From NCBI GenBank assembly GCA_963652165.1, contig CAVJRM010000009.1, positions 1 to 64,000 of the forward strand: a DNA stretch of 64,000 bases, read 5' to 3'. Source of the stretch: CAG-177 sp963652165 (GTDB lineage: Bacteria > Bacillota > Clostridia > Oscillospirales > Acutalibacteraceae). Below, in pieces: positions 52,187-60,494 of this stretch. Every line of letters begins with the position of its first letter. Position 1 is the first letter of the stretch. A model generated the notes under the pieces. It did not search any database. It worked only from the letters and a program-made list of their open reading frames with translations, and was not told where the DNA came from. The translations under genes were made by a program, and so were the position numbers.

Positions 52187-53230
52187 TTGAGTGCCCTTGC
52201 AAAACAGCTTTTCGCATGGAATACAGAAGAGCTTAAAGCTTTGAACGAAAGCACTTCCATCGTGCGAAATATTCAAAGCGGAGAAATCTATATAAAAAAG
52301 CAGCTTGATAATGTAAATATAAACTTAGCCGAAAAACTTTGCTCCGTAAGGCACAGAAATTTAGCTGCCGTGATTGAGGTAACAAATGAAAACGGAGTTA
52401 ATTACTCTTACTCCGAATTTGTGCCCGGCCGTTCCCTTCAAAGCTATATTGATGAGGGCAAAACATTCACGGAAAATGAAGCTAAAACTATTATTCTTGG
52501 TGTTTGTAACGGACTTGAAGTTCTACACTCAAACGGTATAATTCACCGTGATATTACCGCCTCAAATGTTATTTTATCTTATGACGGCAATGTTAAAATC
52601 ATAGATTATGGCATCATAAGAGCAAAAAGAGAAAACGCCGATTGCGACACTCATATACTGGGCACAGCAGGTTACGCGGCTCCGGAACAATTCGGATTTT
52701 TTCAAACAGATGAAAGAGCGGATATTTACTCTGTGGGAGTTTTGCTGAATGTGCTTTTAACGGGCAAATTCCCTAACGAAGAGCTTTGCAAAGGAAAGCC
52801 TCGCGAAATAGTTAAAAAATGCATATCCATGGATTTAACCGACAGATATGCAAGCGTTATTGAAATAAAAGAGCAGCTTTCAGGTAAAAAAATTATACGC
52901 AAAAAGGGCAACGGCTTACCGGGATTCAGAAGTAAATCCGTTTTAATGAGAGTAGGGGCAAGCATCATTTACATTGCTGTTTTGATTATATATGCCGGCT
53001 TGGTTTTTTCCATTCACTCTAATATAGGCACATTAAAAACCGTTTTAGCCGCCATAGTCTTAGCTCTTGCCTTTTTAATCCCGTACTGCTTTACTTTTAA
53101 TCCATTTAACATTTTGGAAAATTTTAAGATATATTCAAAAATTAAAAGTTCTCAACAGATATTTATAAGAGTATTTGTTTCAATATTTGTTTTTTTCGGT
53201 GGTTTTATCGGATTTTTGTGTTTTTTATAA
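52187..53230 (+). CDS. Membrane Ser/Thr protein kinase
   Basis: A 347-residue kinase of the eukaryotic-like (Hanks) family. Candidate catalytic Lys lies at IYIKK (37-38), HRDITASN has catalytic Asp122, and the metal loop is DYG (140-142) rather than DFG. APE lies at 165-167 in GYAAPEQFG and DERADIYSVGVLL completes the core. The kinase ends near 235. Two membrane helices follow (about 256-282 and 286-304) plus a third at the C-terminus. There are no PASTA repeats, so it is not the usual PrkC. A TTG at 52187 is preferred because AAGGTGG sits just upstream. A GTG at 52175 would lie inside that site. Confidence 0.87.
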   Translation: MSALAKQLFAWNTEELKALNESTSIVRNIQSGEIYIKKQLDNVNINLAEKLCSVRHRNLAAVIEVTNENGVNYSYSEFVPGRSLQSYIDEGKTFTENEAKTIILGVCNGLEVLHSNGIIHRDITASNVILSYDGNVKIIDYGIIRAKRENADCDTHILGTAGYAAPEQFGFFQTDERADIYSVGVLLNVLLTGKFPNEELCKGKPREIVKKCISMDLTDRYASVIEIKEQLSGKKIIRKKGNGLPGFRSKSVLMRVGASIIYIAVLIIYAGLVFSIHSNIGTLKTVLAAIVLALAFLIPYCFTFNPFNILENFKIYSKIKSSQQIFIRVFVSIFVFFGGFIGFLCFL

Positions 53231-53235
53231 CCTAT

Positions 53236-53262
53236 TTTGCCGCTCATATTGAGCGGCTTTTA
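53236..53262. terminator. Bidirectional terminator
   Basis: The stem GCCGCTCA/TGAGCGGC has a TAT loop and flanking A/T runs. It lies between the kinase and the convergent DUF5067 gene. Confidence 0.88.
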
Positions 53263-53982
53263 TTATTTAAATGCAAAGGTTTTAGTGACTTTTGTGCTGT
53301 CAAAGCTAAAGCTCTGCCCTACCTCAACCTCTAAGGGTGAAGTTGTATCATTAAGCAAATATGCTTCTTTAACCTCAATGGTAGCTCCGGTTTTTATTTC
53401 TTTAGATTGATTGTCTTCGCCGCCATAAACATCGTCATCATACCATGTGTTTTCGGCTTCAATTCCGTTTTGATATGCGTGAGTTACAAATGTCCAGTCA
53501 AAAGCAGCAGCTTCACTGCTATTATTTGTATATGAAAAAGTCACAATTGCGACAGACTTGCCTGAATAGTTCTTTGTAAGGCTGCACCCTTTGATTTCAA
53601 CCTTATATTTGCCGAGGTTTGAATCTGTGGTACTTATTACATTATTGTTTGACACAGAATTATTTGATGTAGAATCAGATTTTGTGGTTTGTACGGTTTT
53701 ATCGGATGTATTGCTGCTTGAAGAATCGCCGCTGTCACTGAGCCTTAAAATGATAATTCCCTCAAAAACAATGATAAAAATAAGCATACCTATAAACAAT
53801 TTTTCATACCAAGGGGCTTTTATTTTTGCCCCGCATCTTGGGCAAGCCAAAGCCGTTTTTGAAACTGCGTGCCCACAGGAAGGGCAAGGCTTTAAATTCG
53901 GATTTACATTTTGCATCGGTGGCATTTGATTGTAATTAGGATTGTATCCGTTTCCGTAACCGTTATTGTAATTTTGTTGCAT
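53263..53982 (-). CDS. Zinc-ribbon membrane protein with DUF5067-like domain
   Basis: A 239-residue protein. The N-terminus is Asn/Tyr/Gln-rich. A zinc ribbon (CPSCG..CPRCG) lies at about 32-50, a membrane helix at about 58-78, then a Ser/Thr/Asn-rich linker. The C-terminal domain (about 125-239) is beta-rich with VAIVTFSYTNNSSEAAAFDW and YLLNDTTSPLEVEV, like DUF5067. The ATG at 53982 follows GGGGGG. The function is unknown. It resembles the 6440 protein in its zinc-ribbon-plus-helix design. Confidence 0.78.
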   Translation of the reverse strand: MQQNYNNGYGNGYNPNYNQMPPMQNVNPNLKPCPSCGHAVSKTALACPRCGAKIKAPWYEKLFIGMLIFIIVFEGIIILRLSDSGDSSSSNTSDKTVQTTKSDSTSNNSVSNNNVISTTDSNLGKYKVEIKGCSLTKNYSGKSVAIVTFSYTNNSSEAAAFDWTFVTHAYQNGIEAENTWYDDDVYGGEDNQSKEIKTGATIEVKEAYLLNDTTSPLEVEVGQSFSFDSTKVTKTFAFK

Positions 53983-54075
53983 AATTGTACCCCCCATTTG
54001 TTTAATTATATATAAATAAGACCCCATGTGGTATGCCGTAAGCATACAAATCTGCGTGTAGCTATTACTTTTTAT

Positions 54076-54104
54076 AATTTAACATAAAAGAGCAGTAATG
54101 TCAA
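54076..54104 (-). promoter_or_regulatory. Promoter of the DUF5067 gene
   Basis: On the minus strand, TTGACA (54099-54104), a 17-bp spacer and TAAATT (54076-54081). A GTATGC/GCATAC mini-hairpin lies in the 5' UTR (about 54029-54045). Confidence 0.7.
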
Positions 54105-54149
54105 AGGCGAAAAATCGTACTTTGCACGATAAGTGAAAAAGAAAAGTGA

Positions 54150-54365
54150 AAGATGAAAAGAAGTGGGGTGCTCCGTAACGATTATATAGTCAATCCCCCA
54201 GCCGGGCAAGCCCGTCACGAGGCGATTGCTCACTGTCAGTTCCCGCAAAATTATACTATCGGATTTTGCACGGCAAAATCCCCTTCATTACTCATTACTC
54301 ATTACTCATTGTCGCTCTGCGACCTCATCGCTAATTATTAACTGCTAATTGAAATTCATTTCACT
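54150..54365. repeat. Heptad/hairpin repeat island 8
   Basis: A GGGG..CCCC/GCCGGGC region, CACTGTCAGTTCCCGC core, TATACTATCGG, GGATTTTGC..GCAAAATCC, four CATTACT units (54286-54312), a GTCGCTCTGCGAC hairpin and degenerate GCTAATT units. It lies upstream of the FemX-like gene. Minus to plus order is reversed relative to island 4. Confidence 0.83.
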
Positions 54366-54409
54366 ATAATGTATAATGAGATATATTTTTTTAATTTGGA
54401 GATTTTTAT

Positions 54410-55444
54410 ATGACGGAAGAAATTGTTTCCATAGATAATGCCGAAGAGCTGGACACCTTTGTTGCATCCCACAAAAACGGCCATTTTATGCAAAGCTCTC
54501 TTTGGGGCAAAGTTAAGGATGACTGGGGCTGGTTCGGAATAATCTGCCGAGATAATGAGGGCAAAATAAAAGGCACCATGTCGGTTTTGGTGCGTAAAAT
54601 TTCAAAAATGCCTTATCATATGCTTTATGCTCCCCGCGGCCCGGTTTGCGATTTGCATGATAAAGAAACTTTTGATTTTCTTATGTCCGCCGCAAAAAAA
54701 GAGGGCAAAAAATATAACGCTTACGCTTTAAAAATCGATAAAGACGCAGACACAAGCGACAGTGAATACAGAAAAATCGTTGAAGATGCCGGTTTTCAAA
54801 TCAGCCCTGTTACGGACAGATTCAAGGGCTTTCAGTGTGCAAGGGTTATCCGCATAAATCTTGAGGGCAAAACGGAAGATGAAGTTTTCGCATCTTTTGA
54901 TTCGGGCCATCGCCGTAAAGTCAGAGTGGCAATCAAGAATAATGTTGAAATAGAAATTTGCGGTAGTGAAAAGGCTGAGCTCTTTTATGATATGATGAAA
55001 GAAACCACCGAGCGTGACGGCTTTGAGCTTCGCTCCGCCGCATATTTCAAAAAGCTTCTCGATGTTTTCGGTGACAAAACCCGACTTTATATTGCTTATT
55101 ACACCCCGGAGGGCGGCGAAAGAGTTGCCATTGCAGGCGCTATTGCCCTTGTTTACGGCGATAAGCTTTGGTATTTTTACGGTGCGTCACGAAACATTCA
55201 CAGAAACGTTATGCCAAATTATCTGCTCCAATGGGAAATGATAAAATGGGCCATTGAATGCGGATGCAGAATTTACGATTTCAGAGGTGTTGCCCGTTTT
55301 GATGAAGATGACGGCCTTTATCGTTTCAAAATAAAATTCGGCTCTTATCAAGAAGAATTTATGGGCGAAATGGAGCTTGTTTATAAACACGCCGCCGCAA
55401 AACTTGTAGATACTACTCAGGAAATTATCAAAAAATTGAGATAG
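54410..55444 (+). CDS. FemX/FemAB-family aminoacyltransferase
   Basis: A 344-residue protein of the Fem family (two GNAT-like halves). MQSSLWGKVKDDWGW, LYAPRGPVCDL, FDSGHRRKVRVAIKN and YDFRGVARFDEDDGLYRFKIKFG are typical. Fem proteins use aminoacyl-tRNA to add amino acids to the peptide of lipid II and build peptidoglycan cross-bridges. It acts at the inner face of the membrane. It probably co-transcribes with dut, 8 nt downstream. Confidence 0.92.
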   Translation: MTEEIVSIDNAEELDTFVASHKNGHFMQSSLWGKVKDDWGWFGIICRDNEGKIKGTMSVLVRKISKMPYHMLYAPRGPVCDLHDKETFDFLMSAAKKEGKKYNAYALKIDKDADTSDSEYRKIVEDAGFQISPVTDRFKGFQCARVIRINLEGKTEDEVFASFDSGHRRKVRVAIKNNVEIEICGSEKAELFYDMMKETTERDGFELRSAAYFKKLLDVFGDKTRLYIAYYTPEGGERVAIAGAIALVYGDKLWYFYGASRNIHRNVMPNYLLQWEMIKWAIECGCRIYDFRGVARFDEDDGLYRFKIKFGSYQEEFMGEMELVYKHAAAKLVDTTQEIIKKLR

Positions 55445-55452
55445 GTGAAATT

Positions 55453-55893
55453 ATGGAACTTAAAATAAAAAAATTGAGAGAAAATGCAAAAATCCCCCTC
55501 AGAGCAACTCCCGGTTCTGCCGGCATGGATCTTTATGCCTGCATTGATGAGCCCATAACCCTTGCAGGAGGCGAAAAAGCCGTTATTCCCACGGGTATCG
55601 CCATTGCATTGCCCTCACCGGAGCTGGGAGCTTTCATTTTTGCCCGCAGCGGCCTTGCCATAAAGCACGGTATAGGACTTCTTAATTCCGTGGGCGTCAT
55701 TGACAGCGATTACAGAGGCGAAATTTGTGTTGGCCTTATAAATCAGCTTAAAGAACCTTACACTATAAATCCCGATGAAAGAATTGCCCAGATGGTTATT
55801 ATGCCCGTTTCCCTTATTCCTCCCGTTGAGGTTTCCGAGCTTGATGAAACCGAGAGAGGCGAAGGCGGATTCGGCTCCACCGGAAAGAGGTAA
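55453..55893 (+). CDS. dut: dUTP diphosphatase (dUTPase)
   Basis: A 146-residue trimeric enzyme that hydrolyses dUTP to dUMP and keeps uracil out of DNA. All five motifs are visible: AGMDLYA (1), RSGLAIK (2), GVIDSDYRGEI (3), RIAQMVI (4) and the C-terminal RGEGGFGSTG (5). It lies between the FemX-like and hydrolase genes, 4 nt before the latter. Confidence 0.97.
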   Translation: MELKIKKLRENAKIPLRATPGSAGMDLYACIDEPITLAGGEKAVIPTGIAIALPSPELGAFIFARSGLAIKHGIGLLNSVGVIDSDYRGEICVGLINQLKEPYTINPDERIAQMVIMPVSLIPPVEVSELDETERGEGGFGSTGKR

Positions 55894-55897
55894 GATT

Positions 55898-56821
55898 ATG
55901 AAAAGAATTATATCGATTTTACTTGCTTTTACTTTAATTTTATCTGCTTTTTGCTTAACTTCTTTTGCTGTGGACACAAGCTACAAGCCCTATGAAAACA
56001 GCCAATATTTTACCTATGGTGATTATGATATTCATTACAGAGTTATTGCCCCGGAGGGTGAAATGAAGGGCAGAATTTTAATGATTCACGGCTTCCTTTG
56101 CAGCACATACAGCTGGAGAAATATGGCGGCAAGCCTTTCAAAAGAGGGCTATGAATGTGTCCTTGTTGATGTGCCGAATTTCGGTTACAGCACCAGAGAA
56201 AACAAAGAGATGACAATAGTTGACCGTGAGGATTTGATTATTGCTCTTATGAAAAGTATTGCCCCCACTGACGAGTGGATTGTGGCAGGCCATTCCATGG
56301 GCGGAGGAATTGCGGTGAATATTGCCGAGGCCGTTCCCGTAAAGGCTCTTATGCTCTTCTGCCCCTGTGCTCAAACGGAATTTCCCGCATGGGCTGAGAA
56401 AATCTGCACTTCGGAAGCAATGGAAAGCTTTATGAATTTCTTCTTTAAGTACGGCACAAAATGCACTCCCCTTGTCAAAGCCGTTATTTACTTTGCCACA
56501 AACAACCTTGAATTTGCAAAAAATTATGACATTAAAGGGGTTACGGATCCGGTTCAATATGACGGGTTCGGTGCCGGGATGTGCGAAATGATGTATAATG
56601 TTCGCCTAACGGATATGGAAAATACATCTAAAATCACTTGCCCTGTTTTTCTTTGCCAAGCCGAAAAAGACATAATTCTCAATGACAGTCAAAAAGCGGA
56701 AATGAATAACGCCTTCCCCGATGCCGTAAGATATACGGTAAAAGGCGGCGGACATCAGTGCATTGAAGACAGAGCAGATGAAATTTGCGTTGAAGTTTTG
56801 AATTTTTTGAAAAACAGCTGA
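55898..56821 (+). CDS. Exported alpha/beta hydrolase
   Basis: A 307-residue protein with a signal peptide (about 1-22, ending SFA). The alpha/beta-hydrolase fold has MIHGFLCSTYSWR (oxyanion HGF), nucleophile Ser in GHSMGGG, an Asp in AEKDIIL and a His in GGGHQCIED. The substrate is not evident. The ATG at 55898 lies 4 nt after the dut stop with AGAGG upstream. The in-frame upstream reading lies inside dut and is rejected. Confidence 0.9.
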   Translation: MKRIISILLAFTLILSAFCLTSFAVDTSYKPYENSQYFTYGDYDIHYRVIAPEGEMKGRILMIHGFLCSTYSWRNMAASLSKEGYECVLVDVPNFGYSTRENKEMTIVDREDLIIALMKSIAPTDEWIVAGHSMGGGIAVNIAEAVPVKALMLFCPCAQTEFPAWAEKICTSEAMESFMNFFFKYGTKCTPLVKAVIYFATNNLEFAKNYDIKGVTDPVQYDGFGAGMCEMMYNVRLTDMENTSKITCPVFLCQAEKDIILNDSQKAEMNNAFPDAVRYTVKGGGHQCIEDRADEICVEVLNFLKNS

Positions 56822-56875
56822 ATTTGCAACTGAAATTGCGGTTAAAGGCATATTTTAACTTTTGAAAATTTCCTC

Positions 56876-56904
56876 TTTACAAATTATTTTTATTATGATA
56901 TAAT
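56876..56904 (+). promoter_or_regulatory. Promoter of rpsO
   Basis: TTTACA (56876-56881), a 17-bp spacer and TATAAT (56899-56904). Confidence 0.8.
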
Positions 56905-56910
56905 CCTTTC

Positions 56911-57009
56911 GCAATATGCCCGTTGGCACGGTTTTGGGAGCAAACCTACTTAGGTTTTCACCTGCCCTTTACTGAGCGCGCGGCAAATATTTTAATGAGG
57001 TGAAAAATC
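56911..57009 (+). promoter_or_regulatory. rpsO 5' leader
   Basis: About 100 nt with inverted repeats (TGCCCGTTGGCA, AAACCTACTTAGGTTT, GCGCGC) before the rpsO start. S15 commonly binds its own mRNA leader to repress translation. Leader architecture differs among phyla, and I could not match this one to a known form. Confidence 0.5.
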
Positions 57010-57273
57010 ATGACACAAGCAGAAAAACAGGCAATTATGGCAGAGTATGCTACCCACGAGGGCGACACAGGTTCACCCGAGGTTCAAATCGCTGTTCTCA
57101 CCAAGAGAATCAACGACCTTAACGCACACCTTGCTATTCACAAGAAAGACCATCACAGCCGTAGAGGCCTTCTTAAGATGGTTGGCCGCAGAAGAAATCT
57201 TCTCAGCTACCTTCAGAAGAATGACATTGAGCGTTACCGTTCAATCGTTGCAAGACTCGGTCTCCGTAAATAA
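57010..57273 (+). CDS. rpsO: 30S ribosomal protein S15
   Basis: An 87-residue primary 16S rRNA-binding protein. HEGDTGSPEVQIAVLTKRI, HKKDHHSRRGLLKMVGRRR and LLSYLQKND are conserved. It has its own promoter and leader and precedes pnp, as in most bacteria. Confidence 0.98.
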   Translation: MTQAEKQAIMAEYATHEGDTGSPEVQIAVLTKRINDLNAHLAIHKKDHHSRRGLLKMVGRRRNLLSYLQKNDIERYRSIVARLGLRK

Positions 57274-57284
57274 TCGTCCCCTAC

Positions 57285-57310
57285 AGCAGGCAGGATTCTT
57301 TCTGCCTGCT
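57285..57310 (+). terminator. Hairpin after rpsO
   Basis: The perfect 9-bp stem AGCAGGCAG/CTGCCTGCT is followed by ATTTGCAATTTT, only weakly T-rich. It may be a partial terminator or a processing site between rpsO and pnp. Confidence 0.55.
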
Positions 57311-57359
57311 ATTTGCAATTTTAAAAGGTGCTTACAGCACTCCCATTTTTCGCTATCTA

Positions 57360-57451
57360 CAGGCGGTTCCATGGCTTTTTTAGCAGTGAATCGAGTGTAA
57401 AGCAAAGCTCTGCTTTGCATTGGCTTTATTGCTAAAAACCGAACCGACCTG
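57360..57451 (+). promoter_or_regulatory. Long hairpin in the pnp leader
   Basis: A 92-nt region folds on itself: CAGG-CGGTT at the base pairs with AACCG-ACCTG, then TTTTTAGCA with TGCTAAAAA, and GCAAAGC/GCTTTGC forms the apex. In E. coli, RNase III cleaves such a pnp leader stem and PNPase then represses its own synthesis. A similar control is suggested. Confidence 0.6.
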
Positions 57452-57481
57452 CGGAAATATATTTAAGAAAGAGGTAAAAAA

Positions 57482-59680
57482 ATGTCCTTACTTAATTTTG
57501 ACGGTTTCAAAAAGTACGAAACCGAAATCGCAGGCAGACCTTTAGTTGTTGAAGTTGGCAAAATGGCTCAACTTGCAGGCGGTTCTTGCCTTGTTCGTTA
57601 CGGCGAAACAAACGTTCTTTGCACAGCTACCATGGCTCCGAAGCCCCGTGAAGGCGTAGATTTCTTCCCCCTTTCAGTTGATTACGAAGAAAAGCTCTAC
57701 TCCGTTGGCAGAATTCCCGGCTCTTTCCAGCGTCGTGAAGGCAAAGCAAGTGAAAAAGCAACTCTTGCATCAAGAGTTATTGACAGACCCATTCGTCCTC
57801 TTTTCCCCAAAGATATGAGAAACGATGTTGGTGTTGTTGCCACAGTTATGTCCGTTGACCCGGATTGCGAACCTCAAATTACCGCTATGCTCGGTGTTTC
57901 AATCGCAATTTCAATTTCCGAAATTCCTTGGGACGGCCCCATTGCCGGCGTTGTTGTAGGTATGGTTGACGGCCAGTACGTTATCAACCCCACTCTCGAG
58001 CAGAGAAAGAAGAGCGAGATGTATGTTACCGTTGCTTCCACAAGCGACCTTGTTGCAATGATTGAAGCCGGTGCTAACGAAATCAGCAACGATGATATGT
58101 ACGACGGCATTATGTTTGCTCACAAAGAAAACCAGAAAATCGTTGAATTTATCAATATGATTAAGGCTGAAGTCGGCAAAGAAAAGGTTGACTTCCCCTC
58201 AAATGATCCCGACCCCGAAATGCTTGAGGCAATTAAAGCTTTTGCTATTGATGATATCCGTGCAGCTCTTGACACAGACGACAAGAGAGTTCGTGATGAA
58301 AGACTTAAACCCATCTATGAAAAAGTTCATGAGAAGTTTGACGAAATTTATCCCGACATGGAAGAAAAGATTGAGGATTGCCTTTACAAAACTCAAAAAT
58401 ACGTTGTTCGCCGCTGGCTTCTTGATGAGGGCAAGCGTGTTGACGGCAGAGGCATTAACGATATCAGACCTCTTAATGCTCAAATCGACTTACTTGACAG
58501 AGTTCACGGCTCAGGTATGTTCACAAGAGGTCAAACTCAGGTGCTTTCAATCACCACTCTCGGCCCAATGAGCGACGCCCAGATTCTTGACGGCCTTGAT
58601 GAAGAAGAGAGCAAGAGATACATTCACCACTATAACTTCCCCTCATACTCCGTTGGCGAAACAAAGCCCAGCAGAGGCCCCGGCAGAAGAGAAATCGGCC
58701 ACGGCGCTCTTGCAGAAAGATCACTTATCCCCGTTCTTCCTTCAGTAGAAGAATTCCCATACACAATCAGAGTTGTTTCAGAAGTTCTTTCATCAAACGG
58801 CTCTACATCTCAGGGCTCCGTATGTGGTTCCACCCTTTCACTTATGGCTGCCGGTGTTCCCATTAAGGCACCCGTTGCAGGTATTTCCTGTGGCCTTATC
58901 ACAGAAGGCGACCGCTTCATGACCATGGTTGATATTCAAGGCCTTGAGGACTTCTTCGGCGATATGGACTTCAAAGTTGCCGGCACAAAGAAGGGTATTA
59001 CTTCAATTCAGATGGACCTTAAAGTTCATGGCCTTACCCCTGCAATCATCAGAGAGGCTCTTGATAAGACATATAAAGCACGTTGCTATATTCTTGATGA
59101 GGTTATGGCTCCTGTTATTGCAGAGCCTCGTAAAGAGCTCAGCAAGTGGGCACCTAAGATGCTTTCAACCAAGATTGACCCCGAAAAGATCGGTGATGTT
59201 ATCGGTAAGCAGGGTAAAGTTATTCAGAAGATTTGCGCAGAGTGCGATGTTAAAATCGATGTTCAGGAAGACGGTAATATCTTTATTTCCTCCACAGATG
59301 TTGATAATGCAAAGAAAGCAATCTTCATTGTTGAAACCATCGCAAACGGCCCCGAAGAAGGCTCTATCTACAAGGGAGTTGTTACCCGCCTTATGAGCTT
59401 CGGTGCATTCGTAGAAATTGCTCCCGGCGTTGAAGGTATGGTTCACATCAGTCAGCTTGATGTTAAGAGAACAGAAAAAGTTGAAGATGTAGTTGCAGTA
59501 GGCGATGAAATCATCGTTAAGGTTCTTCCCAAGGATGACCAAGGCAGGCTTAATTTCAGCCGCCGCGAGGCTCTTATAGAGGTTGAAGGCCTTGTACCCG
59601 AAAACACAGTTGAGCCAAGAGAATCCAAGCCCCGTAACAGCTTTAGAGGCAACAGAGGCAACAGATCTCCCAGAAACTAA
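57482..59680 (+). CDS. pnp: Polynucleotide phosphorylase
   Basis: A 732-residue 3'-5' phosphorolytic RNase. Two RNase PH domains (about 10-220 and 325-540) flank a helical domain. KH (about 560-615, with IGDVIGKQGKVIQKI) and S1 (about 625-695, GVVTRLMSFGAFVEI) domains follow. A short Arg/Gly/Asn tail (NSFRGNRGNRSPRN) ends it. It degrades mRNA, probably within a degradosome-like complex. The ATG follows AAAGAGG. Confidence 0.98.
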   Translation: MSLLNFDGFKKYETEIAGRPLVVEVGKMAQLAGGSCLVRYGETNVLCTATMAPKPREGVDFFPLSVDYEEKLYSVGRIPGSFQRREGKASEKATLASRVIDRPIRPLFPKDMRNDVGVVATVMSVDPDCEPQITAMLGVSIAISISEIPWDGPIAGVVVGMVDGQYVINPTLEQRKKSEMYVTVASTSDLVAMIEAGANEISNDDMYDGIMFAHKENQKIVEFINMIKAEVGKEKVDFPSNDPDPEMLEAIKAFAIDDIRAALDTDDKRVRDERLKPIYEKVHEKFDEIYPDMEEKIEDCLYKTQKYVVRRWLLDEGKRVDGRGINDIRPLNAQIDLLDRVHGSGMFTRGQTQVLSITTLGPMSDAQILDGLDEEESKRYIHHYNFPSYSVGETKPSRGPGRREIGHGALAERSLIPVLPSVEEFPYTIRVVSEVLSSNGSTSQGSVCGSTLSLMAAGVPIKAPVAGISCGLITEGDRFMTMVDIQGLEDFFGDMDFKVAGTKKGITSIQMDLKVHGLTPAIIREALDKTYKARCYILDEVMAPVIAEPRKELSKWAPKMLSTKIDPEKIGDVIGKQGKVIQKICAECDVKIDVQEDGNIFISSTDVDNAKKAIFIVETIANGPEEGSIYKGVVTRLMSFGAFVEIAPGVEGMVHISQLDVKRTEKVEDVVAVGDEIIVKVLPKDDQGRLNFSRREALIEVEGLVPENTVEPRESKPRNSFRGNRGNRSPRN

Positions 59681-59691
59681 ACAGCAAAGCT

Positions 59692-59719
59692 AAAAGGGAA
59701 GCTCCGGCTTCCCTTTTTT
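59692..59719 (+). terminator. Intrinsic terminator of pnp
   Basis: The stem AAAAGGGAAGC/GCTTCCCTTTT has a 4-nt loop and a T6 run. Confidence 0.92.
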
Positions 59720-59742
59720 GTTATATTATTATACTTGATTTA

Positions 59743-59770
59743 TATAATACAGTTGTGATAAAATAACTGT
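59743..59770 (+). promoter_or_regulatory. Possible promoter/operator of the two-component operon
   Basis: TATAAT (59743-59748) without a good -35 is followed by the inverted repeat ACAGTT/AACTGT (59749-59770). The latter could be the response regulator's own binding site. Confidence 0.4.
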
Positions 59771-59804
59771 GATTATGGATAATTGTTTTTAAGGTGGTGG
59801 GAAT

Positions 59805-60494
59805 ATGAGCAAAATTCTTATTGCAGATGATGAAGCCCTTATCAGAAGGCTTGTATGCGATTTCCTTAAAAATTCCGGATATGAAACAGTTGAAGCCGTT
59901 GACGGCCTTGACGCCATAGAAAAATTCAAAGCAAACAGCGATATTTCCCTTGTTGTTTGCGACATTATGATGCCCGAATTAGATGGCTGGGAGGTCGTAA
60001 AAAAAATCCGCGAAACAAGCTCCGTTCCCATTATCGTTCTTACCGCAAGGACACAGGAATTTGATGAAATTGTTTCTTTTGAGTCCGGGGCAGATGATTT
60101 TGTAACAAAGCCTTTCAGCCCAACTATTCTCGTAAAAAGGATTCAGGCTCTTTTAAAGAGAGCAGATGCAAAACCCGCCGAAAACTCAAACGATATTATT
60201 ACGGTTGACAACCTTATTTTGAATATTCCGGCTCATTCGGTAACTCTTTCAGGCAGAGAGCTTGACCTTACCATAAAAGAATACAATATTTTACTTAAAC
60301 TTATGAAATCTCCCGGCCGCATTTATTCCCGTGATAATTTGCTGGATGATATTTGGGGCCTTGATTTTACGGGTGATGCACGAACCGTTGACTCCCATGT
60401 GGCGAGGCTCAGAACAAAGCTGGGCGTTTGGGGCGAAAATCACTTAAAAACCGTTTACGGTGCAGGTTATAAAATTGAGGTGAACAAAGGGTGA
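59805..60494 (+). CDS. OmpR/PhoB-family response regulator
   Basis: A 229-residue regulator. The receiver domain has DDEA, phospho-acceptor Asp in VVCDIMMP (about 51), VLTAR and VTKPFS. The winged helix (about 130-227) has YSRDNLLDDIWG and RTVDSHVARLRTKL. The ATG follows AAGGTGG. Its stop overlaps the kinase start (GTGA), so the pair is translated together. Confidence 0.94.
   Translation: MSKILIADDEALIRRLVCDFLKNSGYETVEAVDGLDAIEKFKANSDISLVVCDIMMPELDGWEVVKKIRETSSVPIIVLTARTQEFDEIVSFESGADDFVTKPFSPTILVKRIQALLKRADAKPAENSNDIITVDNLILNIPAHSVTLSGRELDLTIKEYNILLKLMKSPGRIYSRDNLLDDIWGLDFTGDARTVDSHVARLRTKLGVWGENHLKTVYGAGYKIEVNKG

Noticed and set aside
54153..54341. Plus-strand 62-codon frame
   Set aside because: Translates repeat island 8 and has no conserved content.
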